The notes: generated by a model from the letters alone, not told the origin. DNA of 64,000 bases from Anabaena minutissima FACHB-250 (GCF_014697125.1 NZ_JACJRG010000002.1:310001-374000), one strand, 5' to 3'; counted from the first letter of the stretch, positions 39,501 through 41,632 are shown. Translations and numbers: made by a program.

Positions 39501-41632
39501 TCTAGGGTTAAATCGGGAACACCAATCAAGGATGCTGTACCACTGAGATGCAATGCGTAGGCTGCTGAAGAGGGATCTGCTGTTTGATAAAGCACCATGC
39601 CTAAGTCAGCATCCGTCAATGCAACGCCTAGGACGCTATCGGTGTTGTAGCCAGTGCCAACAAAGGCAGATACATCTGCGGCTGCTAGAGATAGTTTCGT
39701 TTCGTTGGCCTCAACGCTGAGTCCACTACCGGCAAGAACAACAGCATTACTCACCCCTAACTCAAAATTACCCAAGCTGAGACTGGTGCTGTTTTGATTA
39801 CCTGTAGCGCTGACATTCTCGGCTGATAGAGTCACACCACTAATGCCTTTTGCCCTGGTGCTATCTGCACTCAAGCTATAATTGTAGGTTTGGTCAGCAT
39901 TGAGAATCAGGTTGAGATTGGCATTACTAATTTCTAAACCCACATCATCACTGCTGATTGGGGTATCAAAGCCATAGCCCACAAATGCCGATAAATTGGT
40001 GGCGGCAAAGGTAACATTTTTACCCTCTGCGGTTGTTTGGGCAGTGAAGTTGAGGGTTCCTCCATTCAGACTGGTGATCCCCCCAACCTCTAGAGCCAAA
40101 TTTTCTAATACCAGATTGGCGTTGTTTTGATCGCCTGTAGCAGTGACGTTATCCGCAGAAATGGTCAGTCCATCCACACCTGCAACTGCCACACTTCCCT
40201 GGCTGACAGTGTAGGTGTAGGTTTGGTCATTTTTGATATTAACAACAAAGCTGGCGTTGCTGACTGCTAATCCGACATCATCTGTTATATCTTCTGTTTC
40301 TGCTCCGTAGCCGACGATCGCGGAAGCATTTGTGGCAGCAAAATAGAGCTGATCGTTTTGTGAATTATAGGAAAGAGTGCTGCCTCTGAGGCGGGTGACA
40401 TTGCCAACACCTAGCTGGAAGTTTGTCAACTCAACTGTTGTACCAGCTTGACTACCACTGGCTGTGATATTTTCTGCAGATAGGGTCAGTCCCGCAATAT
40501 CTTTCAGTGCCGCTTGCCCTGATAATGAATATGTGTGTGAATCTGCGGTCAGGACTAAATCGAGGAAAGCATTGGTAAAACTGAAGCCCTGGTCATCACT
40601 GGTGTCAGTTGTACTAAGTCCTGTACCAATAAACGAACTCAGATTAGTACCTGTCAGTCTCAGTGAATTGGAATCATTAGAGGCGATCGTTAACGATCCT
40701 TTCAGGATAGAACTACTATCCAATGTCAGATCAATATCACCTAAATTGGAGAGTGCATCATTAAGCCACTGATCGCGGATTTCTGCAATACTTAGGCTGG
40801 TGGAGAGTGTATAGCCATAGTCGTCGTTTAACTCAATAGAATGGGAATCAATTGTTCCAATCTGATATTCTAAATCCCAATCTCCACCTAACGCTGATGA
40901 TCCAGTCAAGTCATCCGAAGCCGCAACATCTGCTCCCGTTAACCGACTGAGTTGGGCGACGAACTTTTTCCCGTCATTCCCCGCCGCCACATTACATCCA
41001 TAGACTAAAATATCAGCCGTATCTGTGAGGGCATCTCCCCAGCCTCGAATTTGCTTTGCATACTGCTTTAAATTCTGTCCACTTAACGAGGTTGCCCCTA
41101 GTTGTAACTTGGCTTCATCACCATGAGAAACGATATGAACAGTACCAATATTCTGCCACTTTGCCAATGCCTGACTAATCTGCTCTACCCCATCCTCGTT
41201 GTCCTTGAGATAGATCCTCTCTGCCAAGGGATTTATCCTTGACAAAATCTGCTGAGCATTTTCTACCCGTGCATCAATAAAGACAATTTCACGGGTGGGT
41301 GTGGGTGTAGTTTGCCCTGGATTTGTCAGGATATCTCCAATCTGGAGTTGACCAACAATCAGTCCATTGATGTTCCCAGAAAGGATTGCAGGACTAAAAT
41401 TATCTGAGTAAAAATTTGTATTTCCTAAGGCTGGATCTGATATTCCCTGAACCCAATTTGCTGGTTCTAGCCTAGATAAATCCCAATCTCCTGGGAGTTC
41501 TAAAAAGCTGATTTCTCCGGGAATCCGAGAGGTGGTAGATGTTCCTAATAAAGGATCTGAAAATGCCAGATAATTAGTTACAAGTGGCTGGTTCTGGATT
41601 TCAAAGATAGAATGCTCTTGATTATTATTCAT
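6509..41632 (-). CDS. Giant DUF4347-headed repeat protein, 11,707 aa
   Basis: One uninterrupted frame of 35.1 kb, predicted at roughly 1.2 MDa. Layout: DUF4347 at about 113-275, with His170-Gly171 and Gly212-Cys213; about 22 beta-rich modules of about 120 aa to about residue 4,700, most carrying an NR(T/M)G core, interrupted by two blocks of shorter HGL/AIGGL units (about 1,310-2,003 first copy, 3,168-4,131 second copy, including flanks); a less repetitive region to about 6,500 with an EF-hand-like loop near 5,855 (DTNKDNRISVDD); RTX-like GGxGxD repeats at about 6,540-6,665; a filamentous-haemagglutinin-like region to about 10,950, holding a non-repetitive stretch and a beta/gamma-crystallin motif near 9,230-9,278; and six 116-aa tandem repeats ending in a partial unit. 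No classical signal peptide is visible, which suggests type I-like export, though no transporter lies nearby. HIP1 sites inside the gene argue against very recent arrival. ATG start has only a weak GAG before it. Function is unknown; a surface or extracellular structural role is inference. Confidence 0.9.
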   Translation of the reverse strand: MNNNQEHSIFEIQNQPLVTNYLAFSDPLLGTSTTSRIPGEISFLELPGDWDLSRLEPANWVQGISDPALGNTNFYSDNFSPAILSGNINGLIVGQLQIGDILTNPGQTTPTPTREIVFIDARVENAQQILSRINPLAERIYLKDNEDGVEQISQALAKWQNIGTVHIVSHGDEAKLQLGATSLSGQNLKQYAKQIRGWGDALTDTADILVYGCNVAAGNDGKKFVAQLSRLTGADVAASDDLTGSSALGGDWDLEYQIGTIDSHSIELNDDYGYTLSTSLSIAEIRDQWLNDALSNLGDIDLTLDSSSILKGSLTIASNDSNSLRLTGTNLSSFIGTGLSTTDTSDDQGFSFTNAFLDLVLTADSHTYSLSGQAALKDIAGLTLSAENITASGSQAGTTVELTNFQLGVGNVTRLRGSTLSYNSQNDQLYFAATNASAIVGYGAETEDITDDVGLAVSNASFVVNIKNDQTYTYTVSQGSVAVAGVDGLTISADNVTATGDQNNANLVLENLALEVGGITSLNGGTLNFTAQTTAEGKNVTFAATNLSAFVGYGFDTPISSDDVGLEISNANLNLILNADQTYNYSLSADSTRAKGISGVTLSAENVSATGNQNSTSLSLGNFELGVSNAVVLAGSGLSVEANETKLSLAAADVSAFVGTGYNTDSVLGVALTDADLGMVLYQTADPSSAAYALHLSGTASLIGVPDLTLEGSLALSLNRTGGAVNETLNLGNGETKAIAFDGTEGDFPRLQGSANINIAGFAAVSGDFSIEKTVITEDSSSRTKLLIGATDVNAFVGNGYGTANAVGLELSDGELGLVIERNGSEPTIYAMNAAGEAALIGVDGLTLSGKIALEVNRTGGAVDETITTPGGEVNIAFTSEESNVTRATGRLDLGIDGFAELSGDFGVEKTATALRIGATDVDAFVGGQGTGIQVSDAQLGLILYTDRTNANYALTASGVAALVGINDVTLSGTIDLKVNRTGDVIDEAIAMPGEDISIQFATADDITQISGTANLDVAGFVSLNGALAVKKDNTQLLIGITNASAFVGSGYGSANAVGVELTDGHLGLVLETDSATKGYALMGSGAAGLIGVDDLSLSGSLNVAINRMGRAVDVTIATPQGEVAVQFDEAADITNVSGTAFLDVAGVVQVSGEFGLSKTSSTSEGITTTKLLVGMTDVDAFVGAGGSTASAAGIELSSGQLGLVVYSDSSTNTSSYALEASGAAALIGVDDLTLEGTLAVRINRTGETVNESIAVGDGNTVELVFGEDQKNQLRVEGTVNANITGAIAFGGEFSMELFSGQTPGAVDQTADATVNDLKLEKYQTNISEALYQELRDSLAAEKASLEAENNTITNINATIDSWAFNEDRVDIVRDRLLMDKPHGFVTGQKVVYVTGNGDTAIAGLVAGQEYFVIAVDEQTLQLAATAGGDAIDLTSTGTGVQQLQAVIEFAATNAIAVDIEQNLILFSIPHGLTNISRVQYDAGQNRPIGGLENGKYYTVQVVSPTSVRLRQLVGSSVVDITSDSLGDHALRPVLTFPTQNEQSSVDINANTIAFTGKHFLQTGDKIQYYDPINGDPVGGTFDQLITSTEVHPFYVIKVNDTTIRLAKTQSDALANNALDLTSPGSGAQMMTLVERANKDRSHLTFQASSTLKSVSNNTITLTYNHGFQTGQVVALQLNPNDSAPSSPLSGVTADTYSPDPQVYEPTEDKTYYVKVTSANKLQLAETAEDLAAGNFVDVSKVSGGSSYRFMPTWHFGNDGKTLVDVQQDQLIIESSHGLADGVQVRYEIGTGEKAIGGLTSGNTYYVQRISNTVIQLSTTLGGAAVNLTSDGRGDHRFVQTGSVFTPQNHISIDIAGDKIILPAPVDLKVGEMVQYSSGGAQAIGGLVDGEKYYVVSIQGGALQLASTANGTPIDLTAAGGAGNHRFVRAGVEFLANNHIAQQRRDAAVALSERLSNDLGVTVSLTAGDATSNNDPDATSDTITTSRRVSFRDVTVRYDEQQLETTKLLAGITNGYAFMGTGYGTDAETGIKITDTNIGLALYKTIDHTKFNTEQSQMTYALVGEGAAAIVGIADLTLAGTLAIQVNRTQTTVAETITTPGGEIQIQMDNPADFTVITGTANLNVAGAVALSGDFGIQRTADTLLIGASNVNAFMGANGTGLQVNDANLGLVVYTNPSGSTYALEASGTAAIVGVDGLTLSGTATIEVNRTGMAVDETISTPGGTVAIAYTAEEGNVSRAVGSLEMDIAGYAALSGDFGFEKNGDNLRIAGTNVNAFLGANNTGLQVSDAELGLVVYTDSTNSTYALAASGTAAIIGVDGLTLTGTATLEVNRTGQAVNEAIATAGGNVTIEYTADEGNITRAVGSLEMDIAGYAALSGDFGFENNAGVLKIGATNVNAFLGANGTGLQVSDASLGLVVYSANQTYALEATGTAAMVGVDGVTLNGNVTLEVNRTGQAVNVAIATADGDVTIEYTADEGNVTRAVGSLEMDIAGFAQLSGDFGFEKNADTLRIAATNVDAFVGANGTGLEVSDASLGLVVYTGVTGSSYALTASGNAALVGINDLTLSGSATLELNRTGRAVNETIATADGNVAIAYTADEGNVTRAVGNLDLDIAGFAQLSGDFGFENNGGTLRVGATNVDAFVGANNTGLQITDASLGLVVYSSSGYALTASGTAAIVGVDGLTLSGTATLEMNRTGTSVDEIIATADGNVAIAYTADEGNVTRAVGSLDLDIAGFAKLSGDFGFENNANVLRVGARDVNAFVGANGTGIQLSDGNLGLLVYTDSKTYAMTASGTAALVGVNDITLSGSVAVEVNRTGKVVNETIAMPGDDIQVQIDTADNVTRLMGTATLDVGSFVVLSGAITVEKTVTTTGNLTDTQLLLGVADATAFVGSGYGSSTAVGVQLTDGRLGLVLEQQYNSSTSETTQSYALMGSGSAGLIGIKDLSLSGSLNVAINRMGRPVDVTIDTPEGEVTVKFEDAANITTVSGAATLDIAGVIQASGELGFEKVSTTTEGITNTQLKLGIANVNAFVGAEGGTDAASGIQLSNGNLGLVVYSEANQVTGQTTSSYAMVASGAASLIGVEELTIDGTLAVRVNRTGETVNETVTVGDGNTVEIIFNEEQKDQLRVEGTAHLNAGGNLAFGGEFSMELFTLQTPGALGQASNAIVDDLNLTKHQTNLSEELYQDLRSQLATEKARLEAEQSTVKSISATVDGWAFNEDRVDIQNDRLVIDKPHGLVTGQKVIYSPALGSEAIGGLVAGQEYYVLKVDDQTLQLAATSGGQPIDLTSAGSGAQHLREVIEFGATNSIKVDLEQNLILFDQPHGLTNISRVLYDAGQNAAIGGLVSGKQYTVQVVDSTTVRLRELNGSAVVDLTSDSLGNHAIRPVLTMATENSLNVDIEQDRILFANSHGLSTGMLVRYNAQNNAAIGGMTDGVLYYVKSLNAQSIQLSATKGGTAINLTSDSLGNHSLTPVNQFGAENQLRIDVEGDRILFPSAHALLDGQTVRYESRGNSSIGGLSNGEQYRVAVIDGNTVQLRSLTNGSVINLTNDSVGEHALVPVLSSTSAGGSGSVVSINDDTIAFASKHYLETGDKIQYYSPAGGVPVGGTFDKLITETAVHTFFVIKVSDTKIKLASTSSPSVPLDLTSTGTGIQTMTMVERANSDRYLFQLPQTLSTSLKTIKLNYAHGFQDGQQVVLQLDSIDASPSSPISGLTPDIYFPQAQVYQPTPDKTYFVKKVSDTEFKLANTAADLTSGKFISVSKLSGGSKYRFMPTWHFGAAATAVDGQATLFNAENHLQVDTNRDQILFAAAHGFTDGVLVSYEIDPGQSAIGGLTAGNNYYVKRVSDTAIQLTTASGGSVVDLTSDGDGIQRLTRVATTFLAQNTLRVDVSQDQIQFASSHRLADGAAVRYEIDPGQTAIGGLTAGNTYYVKRISDTAIQLTTASGSAAVNLTSDGRGNHRLVQTGTAFDAGNQLAVDVAANTIILPTVVDLKVGEAVQYRTGGTQAIGGLQDGVTYYVASIQGTALQLATSANGTPVDLTAAGGAGNHSFVRMGVEFLANNDTAEQRLAAAVALAQRLSHDLGVTVNLTAGNANSTNDLAATTTTVDAGRKVSFHNVQVTYDEQQLEATKLLAGITNGYAFMGTGYDTDAEIGVKITDVNLGLALFKTIDYSKPLTEQSQMTYALIGEGAGALVGVEDVTIEGTLEVQVNRTGKVVDEIITTPGGEINLALDAANLTRVAGTANLNIADTLALSGNFGIEQTTGKLLIGVRDVKAFMGSGYETPDEMGVKLIDGNLAMVLETATNSQPAKYALEASGTASLEGVPDLTLEGTMKARINRMGGAVDQTITLADGETVAIAFSEEEATLTRVEGTAHLKVAGVLEAEGSVALTLGDPLPDGRRTIEITATDVSTFVGIGADTPHTSDDIGAKLSNGEFSLTVNTDDTYNYTIDNAEIALVGIDLFNFSGIASAKGDRNSVSLQLDELNLSISDYARLTGNFSFNVSSVDGTQIIELASTNASAFVGIGASTPDQDDDVGLKLSNVNGTVQIRKSPQGQSALAYSMSGDVALVGINGLTLGGNVSAQMNKTGVDVTLGGVAIATGVNQVSGTGLNLSIADLTTLSGDLTFNIRESDGAILAAGKNLSATVSLADDLSGSLSDGTLGLVMYGGGLYALQGSGKADLALGTDLQFTGDLGIEVNSTGKVVDEKIQIGNQTIAVNFVSASNITRFNASNLDMILTQSIKDALISGADKLIDLKDSLVPKYKEDGTLISESLLSKSLPGTNATIDSILGISTYLSLGDSIKGYISPTTANQTTPQTLQGLIKQLRNVWLPTLPIAKGLDFVIGQSGFSLSYASDSEFQRNIGLSLDQEANLFGLELEGQANVEFNVNLGIDFDLSFDWKTFTSKFDLNKLSFKAAAAAKDIVLGGYFGPVGLSIGSNEVGQEKGTATLSLGGGISYVNSEFKVTTNDNRIDVVLPVYATLAGNDLSGGATPAKAYLEGQLFGGTGVKFRHENFDKLVNFRNFGIGDVLVMFKDLVGWAQQYREYDIMQTEIPFVDLSLGGVLDFATAINDKVLSKIDFYRPRIDLMSGIDASITGGKLTASDANFGSNLAGKFVTINDVSYQVKSVENNTTLIIDAASDISIASKDFVVHEKRQLLRTYQELIVAINNSGILPLSVPLTYDPIKNELVIPFSFRKDLPVLNDQQLNLGLDLGGVASLSTNAKTSINAGVDGRMDFVINFGNTPGDKGVNLYIDNVELNGRASLEVKDLEIAAQLGFVGLKAGGIGTDSGVRMAATVSTGLDRDPNTITPGDRRFSFSDLMSGDLFKSFYFKLDGDAQAKLKGLKVNGGFGDISIAPNAELSVYVPTLTKFKSGVQTVNQPVTQAFDLNAAIASGQVKNEGIIVVMPDVSDLLSLKNLNFETVIQGVRAGIDFMSDSLANESFYNTPIPVINRSLSETFNFLDSLAAKLEIAAKNPAGMVQEVENTIESALGISDDNTLAADQQKFSLSLSNGALNIRFNWEALFSDKFDFNLDLDTFKQLSGNAGAAALDAIDALADLKGGGKLTLEAIAKLNFDIGIDLDSILKGDPKIFLRDYNAQTGKGTHAQIGARLVGTGLDLDFKAGPINIGIDNGTVVLDADGKVDTKDYAGLLVAIDQKAGTLPDDGLFYIGKESFKDNLQAKLTGGFDINLPVRIEIAGLDFKLSPIQVKTNPVYGDQGLVQLFKHLAKSTDRGQQDPLIMSFPDIRGEFEKLGGQFSLLGLINDPSFILDSVDTAVGTLEDVLSSNLAQDIPLIGDKLGDAASFLRDMRLGILGDLRRKLSGNGKAIEFIRETLYNILGPDKLNILLDTNKDNRISVDDVMVGWYDKLGNLMQNWIVGGALPTGADAIQFDMDLGGNLVGTGVNLPLDFSIPGFSLDINGGFALDIGWKFDFGFGFSLQDSFYLATNKDGSKPELEVGIKAYLDGSPTDPNVITPFSGEGNLLFFKAKMKDNNPGGEASGIYGGLSLDLKGDSRGRMALGRILSGRTKDLFGVSFGVDTKLDIGMTLEIDGAKGLPKIGADLEFNWSWQLGQKMMAPSFGLRDMRIDMGSLVSDFLTPIAEKVRDALKPMEPLIDVLDEKITGLDKIIPDDPTLKGLINKIMVLKGRKPIDWSFITEAKQMLKLVDQIATLKTGEWLPLGSIMGLGTNNIQTVAATNVPQSTEVDQFLAANTRQAGSVNSSSGTNKTPRSGFQIMKYIKDISNWKNLLTGGSATLFTYELPLLEFSADFDALLAVIPLVPTPATVNISARGSFSAKADLGFGYDTSGIQKAIKSKNPLDAFDGFFLTDFTIPTQKGVKPQEKDEFTVEAYLGLEAALALGILEAGIGGGIKVKMGVDLQDISKPTLTKDELGFVTNQTWQSDGKIHPSEIATMWSYDPNNDGQAGGIKNLANVKTSVDLLINAFVALNLFVGKIRILDINLIEANLLTLEYKAPNVQPHLGKVENGVLYLNSGSSSSLRKYGDTTDRAETFTLYGQGSTVSVEFEDYYQTFEGVTKVVADGGEGDDTFDASRLFDIGVEFTGGAGKDKLILGTGGGIADGGDGDDLLDASVSWLLDTKDARYQQYRNTFKGATLIGGAGRDKLIGSIANDVLRGGIGIDNLSGGAGDDTYLFEDDFGLDKVNDNEGNNTLDFSLATKQLNATVNARGFAVTQGAENEIKGNLTFNRLVMGGGNDVVNITDFGDRTIFIDDKGGNDTYFVRLGRATGSGADGIINLNDTVGDFDEVIAEQMMKDAIALNQNQLRNGREILNYTSGLDRLTLIGRAGKVDGTNILDFGSNVTLNNTDNNGVSRNSTTDVRVVASQANFQSQINADVIIVETLNNITVSKTLNAVQNGYVDLRTYGDKSNILIESNIKVSTGDSEDGKGSGWVRLIAADGAIINSNASSIIGSDSHLMLKAKNGIGSDNAALLTEVGTLTAATSLHGIGNIVIEEADSLKLTNLEKTATVVNTGLTIPQVSVTPTWMQNNQWVTQVSDDWRGLMTDGNEQYAVAAGNGNASLTLLAKDSLLTLVSGRITGRTAGAKIVLTADDMNFRSGANQVNGIGNLTLQANQLVWTYSLGAAAENSAGADLNDVGIDNPNVMELSSLDLAAIAGDFDTVTIGRTNAGNQMTIGDVMYGTTGKMVAAPRNPDAYQPEFRNTTILKTDHLDVRGDVRATSENLTIEARTAQINKQNIHNPNGVPDSGITAGNLVMNLTEQMVVSGWLRGTQNVTINIQGSTGTNALVTYEEGINSLRTDIGSDITVLESGGLVNIKTSGSIKIAGLVEAKGVNSGIDIWADTMTQIMEGGVVAAREDYGNILVSAGELVIIESGGAVTAGARFDDINGKPTAVKTGEGADATIISPHELVIKGTVTTSDQMKLSAGSPLNHYYDDYFSKLPKDAKGKDHYLTAIAEDQFGMLITGTLTSLAADTTLELVSSDDIIIRGNIDVLGQNSDLKINTPTWVYLESFLNVQDNITIEGGFDANGNSTNGANTEGSSVYVHGTARINTKQAGSSINIRGAQDVDILGAVVAGGTIGETGVTWAGNDSTVTVTAGQQIFLDTGLLASKSVTMNGGIAGADDNGIGLLVTTAGGATAMGLTSDSSGALIAMNNAGNMEMMGTLVSGGKLVQVFDNNGNMLSQTIDWSGNYGEINIKSAGQAFIGGHTVNKQGEPIETGGYLFAHDRIEVTGGAHSSGTGAYIQAASELVTHAANSSIEINAAQDADVQGLLVPGGKVTTVRDSKGSYIGRYVSDFGGESTIKITAEHQVRIGQTLRAGKQIDLIGGLDPVEPNPANGSTNHSGKGMVLYGSTQISTWSKDSQINLNAPGRIDILAPAHTNEIEAAGFYEFATGVVSQDVTLKLRLDKVGFEIEATVTLSASATVDNTQVGDLVADLNNAIKNATWTVVSSQDESVKAIGSMYTGFDDSDMSVKIREGRLMLTSSYETTFLKTGSTNANLLGFTNLTTDLTSTLPYTIKADQVGSVVTIGSPSGPNGKLYIASKVLGYKAINLNSGKSSDGIDIDLDGTGLLETRDGSIQMNVGTYGIVKGDIIAGGVGSDIILSAENTLELHGSLTANDEVRLSAGVNLVAGETSIHTFGTSKINGRLVNITGLNDVIIDSTIGEGSVGMTNIDIAATYGDLTLARTSGRIITDADVTMKGKNVSIEGVVRNTASDANANTVEISIAATNNATLMTDIISQGTVKIAAGNNIEAYNGQILVQGTGEVLNISQTNANGNIKFGRTILVDGQYQQQGLDLAGTSNVTINSTGAVNIGSGVRILSSADNSTINVSGDVINVTGSLLAGASLNENTITWTGKTATVNLNATDVVTFGGAGVENGKMVTRGGSAWATANINITVAGGANGLDFTMNDLSSIKSDATARFAETGAFIFADITDSKINITAQRQVEIDGLIQAYDDDADITIDSAGLLLINGYLKADDTLTVDGGTNAQGYGLMLTPLIYKDPQGRLINSSSFYINANGEYVDANGVKLAVNAAPVSSSELPANLTRVSGGTLETAFGGNINISAEAGIVLSGQVAPLNSDKTVNPEKITIISENNAGDVFIDNAIGARSQIIIKGRNLYLLDYQEIDALKSVRPNNALIQTYGGATTTDPSIQIHGTGEVIIAKSQAPLTRALVDSSKDIEVIADSLWVQGYLDSNTDITLNVVTSAEINGLVTAGQNINVRAGINANWDLTTLRGNITRSQLSGGNILINGTGTLQANNTATLLAGGKVTIDADSALGAGTKPVPTPFITQKAITVPIVTGTKQVSDGTIQVEVVNWIPTTVTEQVGVDQVRVGNEFFTMDAKLSQDSYWNPTTNTEREWFVNQVDYKITDIWATASSTALTREGAIVAAPKDKDGNLYTSASFNELSDEQKNVVLKHLDYYKLYDFGFNNAKVEKTLNGNPTSNAVYWNLAETTESFVMETASGKTYRKEFIGGGDYKLSAESGFYNSYDVANNSDNIQTTIIKIDVDGWGDKYIRVPVGIAADLAAILRTVSQGEAKLLDNGSWVTQGSVPSPTGEYIGQYWDEAKVKYTQDKSTLTSYSKNGVTVQDYDNSPARWAVTYNSNGQRRYNIIEFDEPSNFYHTQTPLWSGQVSVNQNDKNNRNSSASSLYFSTTDKITAQSTLAPRNNVAVGYDPRYSSSIDWYTYQPSGDVQSLASTNYVTFNEDTDFDSEWQDNFSKGEVSNLGTGYEANDDYGSLRVPAGMKVIAYKDGGFGGASAEYVGDTTINDLGSFDDEITSIRVYELYKVWSSATVTETQYDYLYDWKSLNNNIYDQRLQLSYQWVSQEQDIYDGRPRYETRDVLLKDVSIKIENKFITENITENQTIWVTERQTSGNQKAYGQFAGNSISAANGITIDATGDISITGKLEANGTSGNINITSLGQVNIQGKLPDGSSASDTLAAASYISTQNLLNITGSSITVLDSSELLANSNSGQVNLTSTSATGDINFAGAVNAGTTATSGTQIQLKAGNDLKITGLLNAGNGIIALAGQVGGNGNITGDSSTYLQTGVTGSITMSAGTSSGSVDLASGWINAGTLNITASQGAINNYLITNGVRQHGLMTADTINLTAKSGISANVDVTTLNVNNTSSGNIDLIVDKKTSIDVQATVITNNGNININSISGIQLLNVTALGAGNDIQVTAGGKVTVDRLKAADFLTLNTSGALILDLNAADDLSAGTSMTISAGSIISNNSNRIRSNTLDVNTANGNFDLYTQVDNLTLQAGGVGNVNINNVATTLNLTSAEISDGNFTLNTSGALVATLVKLIANSQARTFNITSGGDMTFGEINAGLYGDYDSQGNLIASSQINLTSYNGVILAFNPNDGKADVVAQKITANSGKTINFETATETNGLSATANTGDILIERISASDAKTLVLGDLVAMQGNVKVVTSGNLIANTRIESASNGSIELISKTGSIVVTTSTTNPGDKVLKSETLKLRATQQISIDDDITLEAKYLELAYGKTGIVQGSVQLPNIKTDELTLELGSGSIIVSPETFVDSSGNAIPLEKVSLIARGNQITEGNFAGYYRYRDVNNNNDYYLDTAELVAGTKVYRESGGNLAELTAAEIEGLKLAPVLNTISYQLLEEMSGRYIFSGNNGREYYIDGFELGKNGDRQNLNEIPSGTTVYTRQNDAGLYAYTVIDPTETQKDANGNDIVVGYKVVYSTESDYKQFTAQNSQYQDVQINFTAVNNYQSLNLQAKMQQELAGGIQLVTPSGILQEARTGFPVLADSITIKAQRDLGNISFKDIQGIDVGISSGADILVIDTPTAQNLSLASTGYFNTQGQLIGGRLTTAEGVTLTANKLELMALAEINVSTNANQLTAIANTGNVTIREVDAITLTNILVEQGSLNLSSGGTVQVGKVIAANQVNLMARQVNSQSSDGVADLTAQSLTIQATSGVGTDTQLLETSVKTVNLTTGTSANLSNYGGLTVTGVTAGGGVQVETHSPLTIAGNVIAGDRIRLQSGDSELAGDDLKINANVAVRTIQGNITLNSGDNLLIETTAVIETVGIVTIHGDFGNTDFGVGSTINLNGSIKSSGIKINSGDDSDIINLNGNIINFAASGTIATVIKTQFGDDVINLGDQYNTVNSIAGSIEIDASDNFDTLNIENSGNPSNNNLKVTIDRISGLAGMLGDITYLRVEKVNIRLGAGNNTLDIASNITAEVNVVSGSGQNTIVMDYSNEQQDFNLVLDDGVITGFKNAGNLQYDNFEALNIRLGAGNDTFTIKDTSFDLKLAVDAGGGSDQLNLDLAENTTGYLETVTVTNNNIFGLGLDSRFQYSGMEFIDIQLGAGEDEINLVNNYTGNLDFMSGAGDDVVTLEKAQGQTRIATEDGADTIRVKTIDAVTTIESGAGDDRIEIGNNSKTVDNIAALLTISGGTGEDTLVVNDSGDTSNNNGTLTSTMITGLDMAAGINYGELETLDILLGSGSDVMNIESTHQQMTMIAAGAGNDVVNAESIAGETSVKLGAGNDTMNVSNGSQLVDQISAALIISGGLGSDTLNVDDSGDDQSNTAIVNDTLIVGLGMNGEIDYGSFENLNIKLGAGNDIISVESTHQKLTVIDTGDGNDVANVESIAGETLVELGIGDDTVNVGNSNQIVDEISTTLTVSGGVGSDILNIDDSGDVQSNTAIVRNIQVVGLGMNGEVNYDGFEDLNVQLGVGNDIVSIESTHLQRTLIAAGAGNDTVNAESIDGETSVKLGAGDDAMNVGNFNQQVDDIAAALIVSGGLGNDTLKIDDSGDVQGNTATVNDTLIVGLGMNGEIDYGSFEGLDIQLGVGGNVINIESTHQQMSLITTGTGHDVVNVRSIAGETHVELGTGDDVVNVANSNKIVDEIAALLIVSGGQGNDTLNVNDSGDVQSNTAIIKDTLIVGLGMNGEIGYSNLESLNVQLGAGSDVITIESTHQHMTMIATGAGNDVVNAESISGETTVKLGAGNDTMNVSNSNQQVDQIAAALIVSGGLGSDTLNVNDSGDIQSNTATVTDTLIVGLGMNGEIDYGSFESLNIQLGAGSDVITIESTHQRMTMIATGAGNDVVNAESISGETTVKLGAGNDTMNVSNSNQQVDQIAAALIVSGGLGSDTLNVNDSGDIQSNTAVINSTLIVGLGMNGEIDYGSFENLNIQLGSGQDILSVESVSGYTNIWADAVDIINIDETTLLEMLQNNDPRRKLYINRQ
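6600..8800 (-). repeat. Tandem 348-bp repeats at the 3' end of the giant gene
   Basis: Six full copies plus a partial one of a 116-codon unit marked by IESTHQ, GAGNDVVNAES, KLGAGNDTMNV, SGGLGSDTLNVNDSGD and VGLGMNGEIDYGSFE. The IESTHQ codons recur near 8715, 8365, 8010, 7668, 7322 and 6972. The last two copies are identical over about 218 bases (6750-6967 against 7098-7315), which points to recent duplication or gene conversion. The Gly-Asp-rich turns recall RTX repeats but do not follow the strict nonapeptide. Confidence 0.9.
13800..13945 (-). other. Beta/gamma-crystallin-like motif inside the giant protein
   Basis: Residues about 9,230-9,278 read KVIAYKDGGFGGASAEYVGD and then LGSFDDEITSIRVYELY. 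The aromatic-Gly pattern and the closing DDEITS fit the (N/D)(N/D)xx(S/T)S calcium-binding signature of beta/gamma-crystallin domains. It is surrounded by a Tyr/Trp-rich, non-repetitive stretch (about 13,650-15,250) unlike the beta-helix repeats on both sides. Confidence 0.7.
21640..22010 (-). repeat. RTX-like glycine/aspartate calcium repeats in the giant protein
   Basis: Codons for VADGGEGDDTFDAS, FTGGAGKDKLILGTG, IADGGDGDDLLDAS, LIGGAGRDKLIG and LSGGAGDDTYLFEDDF follow each other. These match the GGxGxDxux pattern of haemolysin-type repeats, which fold into calcium-loaded beta-rolls and occur in type I-secreted proteins. Here they are mid-protein, not C-terminal. Confidence 0.8.
29240..32130 (-). 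repeat. Second copy of the HGL/AIGGL repeat block (nine units)
   Basis: It begins with an alpha-helical linker (QTNLSEELYQDLRSQLATEK) and holds nine short units of the form DRILF--HGL--G--VRY, AIGGL--G--YYV, QL---GG--INLTS. It ends at the codons for VTYDEQQLEATKLLAGITNG. It is a diverged duplicate of the block at 35,625-37,700 with three additional units. Confidence 0.85.
35625..37700 (-). repeat. First copy of the HGL/AIGGL repeat block (six units)
   Basis: It starts with the helical linker QTNISEALYQELRDSLAAEK and carries six short HGL/AIGGL units, ending at VRYDEQQLETTKLLAGITNG. The same order of linker, units and flanking NRTG modules recurs about 5.5 kb further along the gene, so a segment spanning several domains was duplicated as a whole. 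Confidence 0.85.

Larger units (their letters stand above)
27480..40800 (-). repeat. About 22 beta-rich modules of ~120 aa in the giant protein
   Basis: The unit reads roughly IGATNVNAFVG-GTGLQVSDA-LGLVVY, YAL-ASGTAA-VGVDGLTLSG, LEVNRTG-AVNETI, and a closing AGFAQLSGDFGFEK. I count 18 copies of the NR(T/M)G-type core (a few degenerate, such as NKTG and NSTG) plus about four earlier copies that lack it. Six consecutive units at about 33,500-35,100 are especially alike, with a period of about 354-363 bp. No named domain is recognised. Confidence 0.85.

Noticed and set aside
9816-40772. Many other 60-150-codon plus-strand ORFs opposite the giant gene
   Set aside because: Compositional shadows: Val/Ser/Pro- or Ile-rich with no motifs, explained by the codon bias of the minus-strand gene.
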